DNA of 64,000 bases, from assembly GCA_016787725.1 (NCBI GenBank), contig JAEUTZ010000017.1:1-64000 (forward strand), in the 5' to 3' direction. Under the pieces are notes generated by a model. It was not told the origin of the DNA and did no database searches. It saw only the letters and a list, made by a program, of their open reading frames with translations. Source of the stretch: Cyclobacteriaceae bacterium (lineage in GTDB: Bacteria > Bacteroidota > Bacteroidia > Cytophagales > Cyclobacteriaceae). Both the position numbers and the translations under genes were made by a program. Positions 41,925 through 51,582 of the stretch are shown here, piece after piece; positions within the stretch are counted from its first letter, which is position 1, and each line of letters opens with the position of its first letter.

Positions 41925-42854
41925 TTACTCTTTCGTCCAGATTCGGGTGTTCAAATCGAGTTCCTCCACAATCCCTACACACATTTGTATATAGCCGTGG
42001 TAGGTAACTAATTGTGAATAGTTGTCGATGGACTGAAAGAGGGAGGGGGGTTCGAACAGGTTTTTATTGATGGAAATGGCAATGTACACGTGCGAATTAA
42101 TAAAGGACAAGGCAATACGGGTTTGTACCTTGGTTTTGAAATTGAGTATTCGTTGCATGAGGGCGGTAGAAAGAATGTACCGGGCTTCCACCTGATCGGT
42201 GCTGTAGACAACAAATTGCTTTTCGAATTCTACATCTTCCAGCTTCACCAATTGTGGGCGCGAGAAATTGAGTCCTTGTAAAAAACTTCCAAAAGTCCCC
42301 ATTAAATTTTCAGAGACATCGGGTAAAACCATCGTCTCTCCAATAAACTTTTTGTTGAAATCTGCTATGAATAAGATTCCACGAAAGATGGTCTGCAGCT
42401 GTTTGTTCTTCCCGCTACCCGATTCATATTGCGTAAATAGTTCTGAGAACCGGATGTTGGTTTTACCAACCTGGCCACTGACATGATCATCGCCATAATA
42501 CCGGTTGATCCTCTGCAAAAAGAGTTTACTCTTTTCATAGTCAGCCTGGGCAATGCTTCTTCCGGCATCATACTCAAGTCCTTCGGCTGTAACCATGGTG
42601 CGAATCACTTCATGCTTGTAACGCGAGCGAAAGCCCTTGGCATGGTGTTGATAGAAGAAATAAAGACCTACGCCCGTGATTATAAAAGGAAAAATTCCGG
42701 CCTTTAAAAAGAGCAAAAGAAAACAAACTCCAAATCCAATCGCGCCATAGAGCTTCAGTTTATCGGCTACCTGTTTGCGTTCCGTTTCCAGGGCAGCAAA
42801 ACGCGGGCGAAGTGCAGTCTCATAAAGGGCCTGAAAGCTTTCAATCTTCTGCAT
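41925..42854 (-). CDS. DUF3137 membrane protein
   Basis: A 309-residue protein from the ATG at 42854 (a TTG lies three bases upstream). Two hydrophobic segments (about residues 33-50 and 55-72) precede a C-terminal domain with FNKKFIGETMVLPDVSENL and the late strand SHVYIAISINKNLFEP, the features of DUF3137. The family is regularly found next to LemA proteins, as here (5 bases after it), and probably works with it at the membrane. The reaction is unknown. It has a clear length match to the family. Confidence 0.8.
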   Translation of the reverse strand: MQKIESFQALYETALRPRFAALETERKQVADKLKLYGAIGFGVCFLLLFLKAGIFPFIITGVGLYFFYQHHAKGFRSRYKHEVIRTMVTAEGLEYDAGRSIAQADYEKSKLFLQRINRYYGDDHVSGQVGKTNIRFSELFTQYESGSGKNKQLQTIFRGILFIADFNKKFIGETMVLPDVSENLMGTFGSFLQGLNFSRPQLVKLEDVEFEKQFVVYSTDQVEARYILSTALMQRILNFKTKVQTRIALSFINSHVYIAISINKNLFEPPSLFQSIDNYSQLVTYHGYIQMCVGIVEELDLNTRIWTKE

Positions 42855-42859
42855 CAACT

Positions 42860-43417
42860 TCAGCTGTTGAAGAGCGCTTTGGCATTAATGTTCTGTCTTT
42901 CTGTTTCGGCAATAACAAATACTTCCTTCCGCTTAAAGTTGAACATGGATGCAAAGAGATTGGACGGAAATTTATCAACGGCATTGTTGTATTGGGTAAC
43001 CGCGGCATTAAAAGCTCTGCGAGCCGCTGAAATCTGTTCTTCAGTTTCATTCCAGCTGCGCTGTAGCATCACGAACTGCTCGCTTGCTTTCAACTCCGGA
43101 TAGTTTTCTACAGAAACCATCAGGTTTTTCATTAATCCGGAGATCTGATTCTCCAGATGTACTTTTTGATCGGAAGAAATAGCAGCGGTTGTGGCCTGAG
43201 CCCGAAGACTGGCCAGGTCGGTAAAAATTTGCTGTTCATGTTTCATGTACCGTTTCGCTACTTCAACTAAGTTAGGGAGCAGATCATACCGCTTCTTCAA
43301 CATCACATCAATGGTACCAAATGCATTTTCTACCGCATTGCGGGCACCTACCAGGTTGTTGTAGGTGAGTGCAACGGCCAATACAACGAATACGATAAAG
43401 CCAATAATAAAAAACAT
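42860..43417 (-). CDS. lemA: LemA-family membrane protein
   Basis: A 185-residue protein with one N-terminal helix (MFFIIGFIVFVVLAVALTYN) and the LemA helical bundle: NLVGARNAVENAFGTIDVML, KRYDLLPNLVEVAKRYMKHE, and QFVMLQRSWNETEEQISAAR. The family is widespread and its role uncertain; it often pairs with DUF3137 proteins, which follow here on the same strand. Likely regulated together with it; the intergenic distance to crcB upstream is 113 bases. Confidence 0.92.
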   Translation of the reverse strand: MFFIIGFIVFVVLAVALTYNNLVGARNAVENAFGTIDVMLKKRYDLLPNLVEVAKRYMKHEQQIFTDLASLRAQATTAAISSDQKVHLENQISGLMKNLMVSVENYPELKASEQFVMLQRSWNETEEQISAARRAFNAAVTQYNNAVDKFPSNLFASMFNFKRKEVFVIAETERQNINAKALFNS

Positions 43418-43530
43418 AGGAAGGAAGTTAGGTTTATGGTAGCAAGTACGAAAGTTAAAGATTTGAAGAGATACCTCAAATGGGTCGAAGGTTTAACCAG
43501 TTGGATTTGCTGATATGAGTTTCCTTGCGG

Positions 43531-43905
43531 TTATATGGATCGAACCAGGGAAATGGCCAGGAAGGTGGCAAGGATGCTTAAGGTAAGACTTAGCCCGATG
43601 TACAGCGAAAAGTAGAAGGTATGATCTAATTTCCACAGCGTATACACTTCGTAGGAGAATGTTGAAAAGGTAGTAAACCCACCACAGAATCCGGTAGTAA
43701 GAAAGAATTTCCATTCCGGGCTTTGCATGTTTCCACGGTCCGCAAGGCCGTAGAAAATGCCAATGAGAAAACAACCAACCACATTTACGATCAAGGTTCC
43801 GTATGGAAATGCGAGCGGGAGCCATTTTACGGTAATGAGTTGCATTAAATAGCGGGCGATGGCCCCCAGAAAGCCGCCTGCACCAATAGCCAACAGAATC
43901 CGCAT
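43531..43905 (-). CDS. crcB: Fluoride efflux channel (Fluc)
   Basis: A 124-residue four-helix membrane protein that lets fluoride leave the cell as a dual-topology dimer. It shows the family signatures GGFLGAIARY at the start, PYGTLIVNVVGCFLIG with the pore Asn, and the pore segment TTGFCGGFTTFSTFS with the phenylalanine-box residues. The length is normal. No fluoride riboswitch is recognisable upstream: only 14 bases separate it from the dienelactone hydrolase gene, so it is probably expressed from that gene's promoter. Confidence 0.93.
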   Translation of the reverse strand: MRILLAIGAGGFLGAIARYLMQLITVKWLPLAFPYGTLIVNVVGCFLIGIFYGLADRGNMQSPEWKFFLTTGFCGGFTTFSTFSYEVYTLWKLDHTFYFSLYIGLSLTLSILATFLAISLVRSI

Positions 43906-43919
43906 AGATTGCCGTTACT

Positions 43920-44804
43920 CTATTTGAGATTCGCTTTAAAAAAGTCAACCGTGCGTTGCCAGGCCAGTTCAGCTGCTGCTTTGTCAAAGCGTGGTGTTGT
44001 GTCGTTATGAAACCCGTGATTTACATTCGGGTACATATAAGCCTCGTACTTTTTATTGTTTTCCTTTAGCGCTTTTTCATAGGCAGGCCAACCCTCATTC
44101 ACTCGGGTATCAAGAGCCGCATAGTGAAGTTGCAACGGAGCATTGATCTTTGGCACATCTTCCAATGGCGGCTGACCGCCATAGTAGGGGACCGCAGCTT
44201 TTAAGTCTGGAATGCGAACAGCCATCATGTTGGAGATCCAGCCACCAAAACAAAAGCCTACCACTCCAATCTTTCCATTGCATTGGGCATGTGCCTTGAG
44301 ATGATCGAAGGCCGCTATAAAATCGGTAAGCATTTCATTTCGATCGCGTTTGCTTTGCATGGTCCGGCCTTCATCATCATTTCCGGGATACCCGCCCAGG
44401 GGGCTTAACATATCGGGAGCCAGGGAGATGAACCCAGCCAGTGCTGCCCTGCGGCCAACATCTGCTATGTAGGGATTGAGCCCCCGGTTTTCATGCACCA
44501 CCACAATCCCCGGTAACTTTTTCTTGCCTTTCACCGGCCGTGATAACAATCCTTTCAGCGTGCCTCCTCCATTCGGTGATTGATAGTTAATATAATCTGA
44601 CTTTAACCGCGGGTCGTTCGGTTCGATTTGAAGGATCTGATAATTGGGACTGATAAAACTCAGGAGAGAAGCAACCGTAATGCCGCCCACGGCATAAGTA
44701 GAAAGTTTGTCAAGGAAAACGCGCCTCTCAATACGATTATGGGCATAATCATCATACAAATCAAATACTTCTTGTTTAATGTCTTCTTTCGTGATTGCTT
44801 TCAT
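43920..44804 (-). CDS. Dienelactone hydrolase family protein
   Basis: A 294-residue alpha/beta hydrolase of the dienelactone hydrolase (DLH) type. The catalytic triad is visible as Cys in GVVGFCFGGWIS, Asp in ALDTRVNEG and His in PNVNHGFHND. The first ~65 residues are extra relative to the minimal DLH fold and include a hydrophobic stretch (YAVGGITVASLLSF) preceded by ERRVFL, perhaps a Tat-like signal or an anchor. Such enzymes open lactones or cleave esters. It is the first gene of the minus-strand set (crcB, lemA, DUF3137), although those look functionally unrelated. Confidence 0.87.
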   Translation of the reverse strand: MKAITKEDIKQEVFDLYDDYAHNRIERRVFLDKLSTYAVGGITVASLLSFISPNYQILQIEPNDPRLKSDYINYQSPNGGGTLKGLLSRPVKGKKKLPGIVVVHENRGLNPYIADVGRRAALAGFISLAPDMLSPLGGYPGNDDEGRTMQSKRDRNEMLTDFIAAFDHLKAHAQCNGKIGVVGFCFGGWISNMMAVRIPDLKAAVPYYGGQPPLEDVPKINAPLQLHYAALDTRVNEGWPAYEKALKENNKKYEAYMYPNVNHGFHNDTTPRFDKAAAELAWQRTVDFFKANLK

Positions 44805-44989
44805 AGGATACTTTCAATTATGGTTGGCCATTTTTATAATATCAAAAATAGACATTTACACCAATTAAGTTTCTGAATTGGGATGATTGGTGCAGAGCTC
44901 GGATGTCTGATCGTTAGAAATTACCGCTGGTTGATTTCCACTTGTAGACAACCTCATTATTGGCTACATTATCCTACAAAATCGATTCC

Positions 44990-45439
44990 ATGCAATTGCG
45001 GGTAAACAATCAGGATTATGAAATTGATGTGAATGGTAATACACCCTTGTTAAACACACTGCGCGAGCATTTGAAATTAACAGGGAGCAAATACGGCTGT
45101 GGTGAGGGGGTGTGTGGCGCCTGTACCGTGTTGATAAACGGTGTGCCGGTGCGTTCTTGCATCACTCCGGTAGGCAGTACTCAAAATAAAGAAATAACCA
45201 CGATTGAAGGCCTTGAGCAGGAGGGTAAGTTGCATTCTGTTCAAGCCGCATTTCTGGAGACCGATCCGTTTCAATGTGCCTACTGTGCTTCCGGTATGAT
45301 CCTGTCAACAGTGGCCTTGCTAAAGCGCAATCCAACACCTTCGCGACAAGAGATTGTTGAGGCGATGCAGGGGAATATATGCCGGTGTGGAACTTACCCG
45401 GCTCTACTGGAGGCAATTCAAGTGGCCGTAAAGAAATAA
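44990..45439 (+). CDS. Small (2Fe-2S) subunit of an IorA-type molybdenum hydroxylase
   Basis: A 149-residue protein from the ATG at 44990 (a TTG in frame 30 bases earlier is less likely). It carries two [2Fe-2S] clusters: GCGEGVCGACTVLINGVPVR with a downstream Cys (plant-ferredoxin type), and QCAYCASGM followed by GNICRCGTYP (xanthine-dehydrogenase type). Electrons from the molybdenum subunit encoded 3 bases downstream would pass through it. This is the isoquinoline-1-oxidoreductase or aldehyde-oxidase kind; the substrate is unknown. It lies in a two-gene operon with its own promoter region after 44804. Confidence 0.92.
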   Translation: MQLRVNNQDYEIDVNGNTPLLNTLREHLKLTGSKYGCGEGVCGACTVLINGVPVRSCITPVGSTQNKEITTIEGLEQEGKLHSVQAAFLETDPFQCAYCASGMILSTVALLKRNPTPSRQEIVEAMQGNICRCGTYPALLEAIQVAVKK

Positions 45440-45442
45440 ACT

Positions 45443-47500
45443 ATGGAGGATTCACTTACAATTACACGTCCTGTTACCAGACGCAGTTTCTTTAAACTGA
45501 TGGGCAGCGGTTTGGCTGTGATAGTGAGTGCAAAAGATGTATTCTCTTCAAGTTTCATTTCGGATGCAACGCTGGCCGAAGATTCGATTGCAGCCTGGAT
45601 TCATGTGGATGAAGCTGGGCTAATTCAAGTGTATACTGGCAAAGTGGAAGTGGGTCAAAATATCAGAACTTCCCTAACGCAGATTGTTGCAGAAGAACTC
45701 CGGGTTTCCATGGATGCCATCCGGATAACCATGGGCGATACACAACTTACACCCTACGATCGCGGAACTTTTGGAAGTCTCACCACACCCAACATGTCCC
45801 CCATCCTGCGCAAAGCGGCAGCCTCATTACGGGAAATGTTAATCGAGATGGCCGCTGATTCCTGGAAGACAAACGTAACCTCCTTGACGGCAAAAGAAGG
45901 AAAAGTATCTCACCCGAATGGAACAACAATAACGTATCGCGAATTAACAAAGGGCAAGAAGATACTAAAAGCGGTGAATCAGAATGTGACACTGACTCCG
46001 CCTGAACAATGGAAAGTAGCCGGTCAATCTCTTCCAAAAGTAAATGGCCGCGATTTTGTTACCGGCAAACATCAGTATGCTTCGGATCTTCAGTTGCCGG
46101 GAATGCTGGTTGGTAAGATTTTGCGGGCGCCTGCTTATGGCGCTACTTTGACATCCGTAGATACCAGCAAAGCGAAATCAATGGCGGGTGTAACCGTGGT
46201 AGAAGATCAAAATTTTGTGGGCGTAGTAGGACCGGATACACAGGCTGTAGAAACTGCGTTGTGGGAGATCAAAGCCCAATGGAAAATGAAACCCCAACCT
46301 TCGCGGGCAACAATTTTCAATTTTTTTAGAGAACAGGCACAAACACCACGGTCTGAAGCGAATGTGGGTAATGTGGATTCAGTTTTTCAATCGGCCACGC
46401 ATGTATTGAGTCAAACTTTTCAGTTGGATTACATTGCGCATGTTCCGTTGGAGCCCCGTGCAGCGGTAGCGCAATGGACAGGGAATAATCTGACTGTGTG
46501 GACCGGAACGCAACGTCCGTTTGGTGTCCAGGAAGAACTTTCGGAATTATTTAAACTTCCCAAAGAACAAATCCGGGTAGTGATGCCGGATACAGGTTCT
46601 GGATATGGTGGTAAACACTCCGGTGATGCTGCTCTGGAAGCTGCTCGGCTCGCGAAATCAACCGGTAAACCGGTTAAAGTGATGTGGACACGTGAAGAGG
46701 AATTCAAGTGGGCCTACTTCCGCCCGGCTGGTGTTATCGATGTTAAAAGTGCAGTGAGCGAAGCTGGTTTACTCACCGCGTGGGAGTTTCATAACTACAA
46801 TTCAGGACCGGCAGGATTGCGCACTCCCTACGAAGTACCAAATCAGAAGATCGAGTTTCATCCTGTGGATTCCCCATTGCGTCAGGGATCTTACCGGGCC
46901 CTTGCGGCTACGGCCAACGTATTTGCACGCGAGAGTCAGATCAATGATCATGCTCACATGCTCAAGCAGGATGCAGTCGCATTTCGCATGCAGAATTTGA
47001 AAGACCCACGTTTGAAAAATGTTTTATCAGCAACGGCCGAAAAATTTGGATGGAATAAATCAGCAGCTGATAGCGGACAAGGCATTGCGTGTGCATATGA
47101 AAAGGGTGGCTACATTGGCACAGCTGTTGAAGTTCGGGTTGTAAATGGTGTAGCAGTCATCCAACGGATTGTAGCCGCATTTGAATGTGGTAAGATTATC
47201 AATCCACGGCATTTAAAGAGTCAGATCAGTGGCAGTCTGGTGCAGGGATTGGGTGGTGCTTTGTTTGAGTCCATCGATTTTACAGAAGGGAAAATCATCA
47301 ACGCATCGCTGGCGAATTATCGGGTGCCTCGCTTTAAGGATGTGCCTGAAATTGAAATTGTATTACTGGATCGACCTGATATCAACTCAACCGGAGCGGG
47401 TGAAGCACCTTTGGTGGCCTTAGCACCCGCGATCCGGCAAGCCCTCTATCAAGCCACAGGCAACAGACAGAATCAACTCCCGATGTTGCCTAATGGCTAG
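45443..47500 (+). CDS. Large molybdopterin subunit of an IorB-type hydroxylase, exported
   Basis: A 685-residue molybdenum-pterin enzyme of the xanthine oxidase superfamily, in the IorB/aldehyde-dehydrogenase branch. A Tat-type signal (TRRSFFKLMGSGLAVIVSAK) places the mature protein in the periplasm. Family blocks include VYTGKVEVGQNIRTSLTQIV, DTGSGYGGKHSGDAALEAAR, and the active-site Glu region STGAGEAPLVALAPAI. IorB-type proteins are usually a little longer (about 730 residues), so this is at the short end. It oxidises an N-heterocycle or aldehyde using water, with electrons leaving through the neighbouring 2Fe-2S subunit. Confidence 0.9.
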   Translation: MEDSLTITRPVTRRSFFKLMGSGLAVIVSAKDVFSSSFISDATLAEDSIAAWIHVDEAGLIQVYTGKVEVGQNIRTSLTQIVAEELRVSMDAIRITMGDTQLTPYDRGTFGSLTTPNMSPILRKAAASLREMLIEMAADSWKTNVTSLTAKEGKVSHPNGTTITYRELTKGKKILKAVNQNVTLTPPEQWKVAGQSLPKVNGRDFVTGKHQYASDLQLPGMLVGKILRAPAYGATLTSVDTSKAKSMAGVTVVEDQNFVGVVGPDTQAVETALWEIKAQWKMKPQPSRATIFNFFREQAQTPRSEANVGNVDSVFQSATHVLSQTFQLDYIAHVPLEPRAAVAQWTGNNLTVWTGTQRPFGVQEELSELFKLPKEQIRVVMPDTGSGYGGKHSGDAALEAARLAKSTGKPVKVMWTREEEFKWAYFRPAGVIDVKSAVSEAGLLTAWEFHNYNSGPAGLRTPYEVPNQKIEFHPVDSPLRQGSYRALAATANVFARESQINDHAHMLKQDAVAFRMQNLKDPRLKNVLSATAEKFGWNKSAADSGQGIACAYEKGGYIGTAVEVRVVNGVAVIQRIVAAFECGKIINPRHLKSQISGSLVQGLGGALFESIDFTEGKIINASLANYRVPRFKDVPEIEIVLLDRPDINSTGAGEAPLVALAPAIRQALYQATGNRQNQLPMLPNG

Positions 47501-47566
47501 AGTTCATCCCCACCAATGGAATAGGGAGCTTGTAGTTGTTAACCCGGAGATTTACCAATCGGTTGT

Positions 47567-48904
47567 TTATCCGATAGTAATCACGAGGACAAGCACTACC
47601 GCACAGAAGGCATAAAGGAGAATCATCTTTTTTAAGACAAATCGCACCCAATCGTCAAACGACACTTGTGCTATTGCCAGGATGGCCATGAGCGCTCCAT
47701 TGGTAGGGATAATCATATCCATGAAGATCGCTCCGTATTGATAAGCCATAACGCAAACATCGCGCGAAAGCCCGAGCAAATCCGATAACGGAGCAAGAAT
47801 AGGCATGGTTAATACCGCTTGCCCCGAATACGAGGGTACAAATAGATGCAACGCAGCCTGTGAACCCATCATGCCGATAGCGGATAAAAATGGTGGTATA
47901 TTCTGGAGCGGGGTGAAAAATGAATAGATGATGGTATCAATAATAATTCCCTCCTTCAACACCAGCGAGATTCCATACGCTAACCCAACAATCATAGCAG
48001 CATAAGTCATTTCTTTGAAACCTTCCCCAAAGGCAATAAAGGTATTGTTGATGCCCATTCTGCCGATCAAACCAATAACAATGCCCAGGACAAAGAATTC
48101 GGTAGAAATTTCGTTGAACCCCCAGCCCCTCATTAGCATTCCGTAAATCACCAACATAAATGCGATCATGATCAGGAAAAGGATTACAGCATGGGTAGTG
48201 CTGATTCGAACGGCTGAGGTCTCCGTTTCCAGTTCTTTTGTCAGCCGGTTTTTGTTTCCGTAACGAATGAGCATACCCATCCACAAGGCAAATGCGAAAC
48301 AAAGGATTATCAGCCTGAAGATGACAGCCGTCAGAAACGGCACCTCCGCTACTTTTTGGGCAATCACTACCCCAAAGGGATTTATCGGACTGAAGGTAGA
48401 ACCGATCACGGCCGCTCCATAGCTCATACCAATAGTAATGAATGGGGGATATCCGATTTTTCGGGTTAATACCAACAATATTGGAAATAGTGGAATGATC
48501 TCTTCTTGTAAGCCTTGTGTTGCCCCGCCAGCAGCGAACAAAAACCCCACCATAACCAGCGTTAATTCTTCCTTGCCTTTCATTTTTGAAACGAGTCGGG
48601 AAACACCAGCTTTCATAGCGCCTGTCTTATCAACAATGTAAAAGCAACCACCTACCATAAAAATTAACACCACCACTTCACCACCATTGATGATCCCCCG
48701 CGGAATACAAACAAGAATTTCAAAGGGTGTTAAGTGTTCACGGTCTACTTGCTTGTAAGAACCCGCGACTACTACTTCGCGTTGCGTTTCTGGATCAATA
48801 ACCCGCTCGTACTGCCCTTTCGGTATCAGGTAGGTTAAGATCCCCGCGGCCAGTATGAAAGCGACAACAATGGTTAATGCGTTGGGAAAGGATTTGAATT
48901 TCAT
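47567..48904 (-). CDS. YfcC/DcuC-type transporter
   Basis: A 445-residue membrane protein from the ATG at 48904; the longer upstream frame is not used because the family begins MKFKSFPNALTIVVAF. About eleven helices are present. The opening segment YLIPKGQYERVIDPET, the GGCFYIVDKTGAMKAGVSRL and the C-terminal SGQAVLTMPILAPLSDLLGL are characteristic of the YfcC group of the DcuC family, which includes amino-acid and peptide-related transporters. It diverges from the aminotransferase operon at 48990 with 85 bases between, so it may share a promoter region with it and import the compound degraded by that operon. Confidence 0.85.
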   Translation of the reverse strand: MKFKSFPNALTIVVAFILAAGILTYLIPKGQYERVIDPETQREVVVAGSYKQVDREHLTPFEILVCIPRGIINGGEVVVLIFMVGGCFYIVDKTGAMKAGVSRLVSKMKGKEELTLVMVGFLFAAGGATQGLQEEIIPLFPILLVLTRKIGYPPFITIGMSYGAAVIGSTFSPINPFGVVIAQKVAEVPFLTAVIFRLIILCFAFALWMGMLIRYGNKNRLTKELETETSAVRISTTHAVILFLIMIAFMLVIYGMLMRGWGFNEISTEFFVLGIVIGLIGRMGINNTFIAFGEGFKEMTYAAMIVGLAYGISLVLKEGIIIDTIIYSFFTPLQNIPPFLSAIGMMGSQAALHLFVPSYSGQAVLTMPILAPLSDLLGLSRDVCVMAYQYGAIFMDMIIPTNGALMAILAIAQVSFDDWVRFVLKKMILLYAFCAVVLVLVITIG

Positions 48905-48960
48905 GTATCTAAAAGTATTAAATATTCCATACCTAATTTTATTACAACCATAAATCACAT

Positions 48961-48968
48961 TATCTTTC
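48961..48968 (+). promoter_or_regulatory. Candidate -7 element for the aminotransferase operon
   Basis: TATCTTTC matches TAnnTTTG in seven of eight positions and ends 21 bases before the GTG start of the operon. It lies within the 85-base divergent region that also serves the YfcC-type transporter gene. No -33 TTTG is evident at the usual spacing. Confidence 0.4.
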
Positions 48969-48989
48969 CCGTGATTTGATTCACCCTCT

Positions 48990-50255
48990 GTGCATAACAT
49001 TCAACCGCTGTTAAGCAAATCTTACCTGAAGGCTAAATCAGCTAATGGTGTTTATATCTTCGATGAAGACGGCAAACCTTACCTGGACGGATCCTCCGGA
49101 GCAGTGACATGCTCACTGGGTCATTCGCATCCAAAAGTCTTATCGGCTATCAAAAGTCAGCTCGATAAACTTCAGTTTGTATACCGCTCGCAATTTGGTT
49201 CGGAAGAAGCCGAGCAACTCGCTCAGAAATTATTTGAGTTGTCGGTGCAACAGAAACATACACATTCCTTTTTCGTCAATAGCGGAACGGAGGCCATTGA
49301 AACTGCGATGAAAGTAGCGCTGCAGTATTGGCAGGAGCAAGGCAAGTCCGAGAAAAAACAGTTTATTTCAAGGTGGAAGAGTTATCACGGGATAACGGTA
49401 GGGGCGCTTTCACTTTCCGGTCATCCCATTAGGCGACAGCGTTTTGAGAATTCATTGGAGAAATACCCATTACTTCATGCAGACCTGGAAACGGATTCAC
49501 TGGAAAGACAATACCAGGAATTTACAGAGGTAATTGAAAAGATCGGGGCCAGGCACATTGCTGCTTTTGTGGCCGAACCCATAGTAGGTGCTGCCGGTAC
49601 CGCGCTAACGCCTTCTTCCGATTATTATCAGACTTTCAGAAAAATCTGCGATGAGTATGAGATCTTGTTCATTGCCGATGAAGTCATGACCGGCCTGGGA
49701 AGAACCGGAAAATGGTTCGCGATGGAATATTGGAATACGGTGGCTGATATAGTTGCTGTGGGCAAGAGCCTGGGAGCCGGATATGCACCCATTGCGGCCA
49801 CGTTAATGACCGAAAAGATTCTGACTCCAATTAAATACGGGAGTGGACTCATCATGAGTGGTCATACCTACAGCGGTCATCCTCTTTCTTGTGCTACCGC
49901 ACTCAAGGTATTACAGGTAGTGGAAGAAGACAACCTGCTGGCGAATGCAAACAGCCAGGGTGGAGTCATTAAGAGCAAGTTAACCGAACTCAAATCGGAG
50001 TATTCTTTCATTACTAAAGTACGAGGCAAAGGCTTGATGATGGGAGTGGAGTTTGATCCTGAAATAAAGGGTATGCAGGCTGCATTTATTGAACGGTGTT
50101 TTAAGAATGGACTATTGGTTTATCCGGCAGTAGGTGGATCTTACGGCAAAGATGAAAACGGTATTTTAATAGCCCCACCCCTTATCATAAACTCCCAGGA
50201 GACCGAGGAGTTGTTACTAAAATTAGAACAGTCTTTAGAGGAAGTCCAGCCATGA
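48990..50255 (+). CDS. Class III PLP aminotransferase, YodT-like
   Basis: A 421-residue cytoplasmic PLP enzyme of the omega-aminotransferase group, GTG start. Seen: the PLP-phosphate motif NSGTEAIETAMK, the FIADEVMTGLGRTGKW block with the PLP-ring Asp, and the Schiff-base lysine in VAVGKSLGAGYAP. It is the first gene of a tightly overlapping operon that matches yodT-yodS-yodR-yodQ-yodP of Bacillus subtilis in content and order. In that context it is likely to transaminate a beta-amino acid such as N-acetyl-beta-lysine, or its CoA thioester. The next gene overlaps by four bases (ATGA). Confidence 0.88.
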   Translation: MHNIQPLLSKSYLKAKSANGVYIFDEDGKPYLDGSSGAVTCSLGHSHPKVLSAIKSQLDKLQFVYRSQFGSEEAEQLAQKLFELSVQQKHTHSFFVNSGTEAIETAMKVALQYWQEQGKSEKKQFISRWKSYHGITVGALSLSGHPIRRQRFENSLEKYPLLHADLETDSLERQYQEFTEVIEKIGARHIAAFVAEPIVGAAGTALTPSSDYYQTFRKICDEYEILFIADEVMTGLGRTGKWFAMEYWNTVADIVAVGKSLGAGYAPIAATLMTEKILTPIKYGSGLIMSGHTYSGHPLSCATALKVLQVVEEDNLLANANSQGGVIKSKLTELKSEYSFITKVRGKGLMMGVEFDPEIKGMQAAFIERCFKNGLLVYPAVGGSYGKDENGILIAPPLIINSQETEELLLKLEQSLEEVQP

Positions 50256-50953
50256 GTTTGTTTAATAAAATTACCGACTATGATACCGTGAAGTCGGTAT
50301 TTTTTGATGGCATGACGTTGCTCTTCGGGGGTTTTGGTGGTGTGGGCACACCTCCAGGTTTAATCGACTGCCTAATTGATTCTGGTGTGAAGAATGTTAA
50401 CCTGATCGGCAACGATGCCGGATTTCCATGGATTGGTATGGGAAAATTCATCTGTATGGAGCGGGCTCAAACGTTGTTGGCTTCACATATTGGTTCGAAT
50501 CCGGTAGCGGGGGATCTGATGAACCAGGGAAAATTAAAAGTGGAGTTCTCCCCCCAGGGAATATTGGTAGAGCGCATTCGCGCGGGGGGAGTAGGCTTGG
50601 ATGGATTCCTGACGGAGATCGGAAAAGGAACTAAACTTGCTTATGATAAGCCTCTGGTAAAAATTGGCAATAAAGAATTTTTATACGAAGCGCCAATAAC
50701 CGGAGATGTTTCCATCGTATATGCAAAAAAAGCTGACACTTTTGGTAATTTACTATTTGACAAAACTGCTCGCAACACGAATCCCTATGTAGCGATGGCC
50801 AGCAAGATTACGGTGGTGGAAGCCGATGAAATTGTTCCGATGGGAAGCCTGGATCCTGAAGAAATTATTGTTCCTGGCATTTATGTTAAGCACATCGTGC
50901 AATCGAAAGGATATAATTGGAAATGGAAATGGGAGATGACCGACAACGCATAG
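50252..50953 (+). CDS. CoA-transferase subunit A, YodS-like
   Basis: A 233-residue subunit of a heteromeric 3-oxoacid / acetate CoA-transferase. It opens with the glycine-rich GGFGGVGTPPGLIDCLIDSG motif (residues ~27-45) that binds CoA, and continues with the usual NLIGNDAGF and GTKLAYDKPLVKIGNKEF blocks. With subunit B it moves CoA between carboxylic acids by way of a glutamyl-CoA thioester. Its start overlaps the aminotransferase stop and its end overlaps subunit B, so the three are translated together. In the yod-type operon it would activate the deaminated product. Confidence 0.92.
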   Translation: MSLFNKITDYDTVKSVFFDGMTLLFGGFGGVGTPPGLIDCLIDSGVKNVNLIGNDAGFPWIGMGKFICMERAQTLLASHIGSNPVAGDLMNQGKLKVEFSPQGILVERIRAGGVGLDGFLTEIGKGTKLAYDKPLVKIGNKEFLYEAPITGDVSIVYAKKADTFGNLLFDKTARNTNPYVAMASKITVVEADEIVPMGSLDPEEIIVPGIYVKHIVQSKGYNWKWKWEMTDNA

Positions 50954-51582
50954 CACAACGCGCTGCCCGCGAAGTGAAAGACGGAATGATTGTCAACCTA
51001 GGAATCGGAATTCCGTCTCTGGTTCCGGATTTTCTCGATCCGTCCATTCAGGTATTCTTTCAAGCTGAAAACGGCATATTGGGAATGGGCCCAACACCGG
51101 CAAGCCAGGCCGATGGTAATCTGAGCAATGCTGCCGGCCTTCCTGTTACCATTGTACCTGGAGCAAGTTATTTTGATAGCGCCCTTGCCTTCGGTATGAT
51201 TCGAAGGGGCTGTATTGATGTCTCTATCTTGGGAGCATTGCAAGTGAGTGTTCGAGGCGATCTGGCGAATTGGATTGTACCGGGCAAACGCGTTCCCGGA
51301 GTGGGCGGTGCCATGGAGTTAGCGTATGGAGCAAAAAATTTAATTGCATTAATGACTCACTGTGAAAAAGATGGTCGACCAAAAATTCTGCAACAATGTT
51401 CGCTTCCAATTACAGCATTTCACTGTGTTAAGAAGATCATTACAGAACGGGCAGTTTTCTCCATCCAGGACAAGGAAATGATATTGGATGAAATCACGCC
51501 TGAATTTACCATGCGTGACATTCAGAATTATACAGAAGCAGATTTCACAATTTCTCCGCACCTGCAACCAACCACCTCATGA
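50929..51582 (+). CDS. CoA-transferase subunit B, YodR-like
   Basis: About 217 residues; ATG codons at 50923 and 50929 are both possible starts, in an overlap with subunit A. It has the catalytic-glutamate motif QAENGILGMGP near residue 48, the leading segment GMIVNLGIGIPSLVPDFL, and the ALAFGMIRRGCIDVSILGAL block, so it is the catalytic subunit. The gene ends in an ATGA overlap with the deacylase. Together with subunit A it forms the CoA-transferase of the operon; the acceptor acid is inferred to be a 3-oxo-acetamido acid. Confidence 0.92.
   Translation: MGDDRQRIAQRAAREVKDGMIVNLGIGIPSLVPDFLDPSIQVFFQAENGILGMGPTPASQADGNLSNAAGLPVTIVPGASYFDSALAFGMIRRGCIDVSILGALQVSVRGDLANWIVPGKRVPGVGGAMELAYGAKNLIALMTHCEKDGRPKILQQCSLPITAFHCVKKIITERAVFSIQDKEMILDEITPEFTMRDIQNYTEADFTISPHLQPTTS

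Noticed and set aside
43906-43919. Fluoride riboswitch in front of crcB
   Set aside because: Only 14 bases separate crcB from the upstream gene, too few for the aptamer.
43493-43987. 164-codon minus-strand frame across crcB
   Set aside because: It is in another frame of crcB, whose family motifs (GGFTTFSTFS) are unambiguous, and has no recognisable domain.
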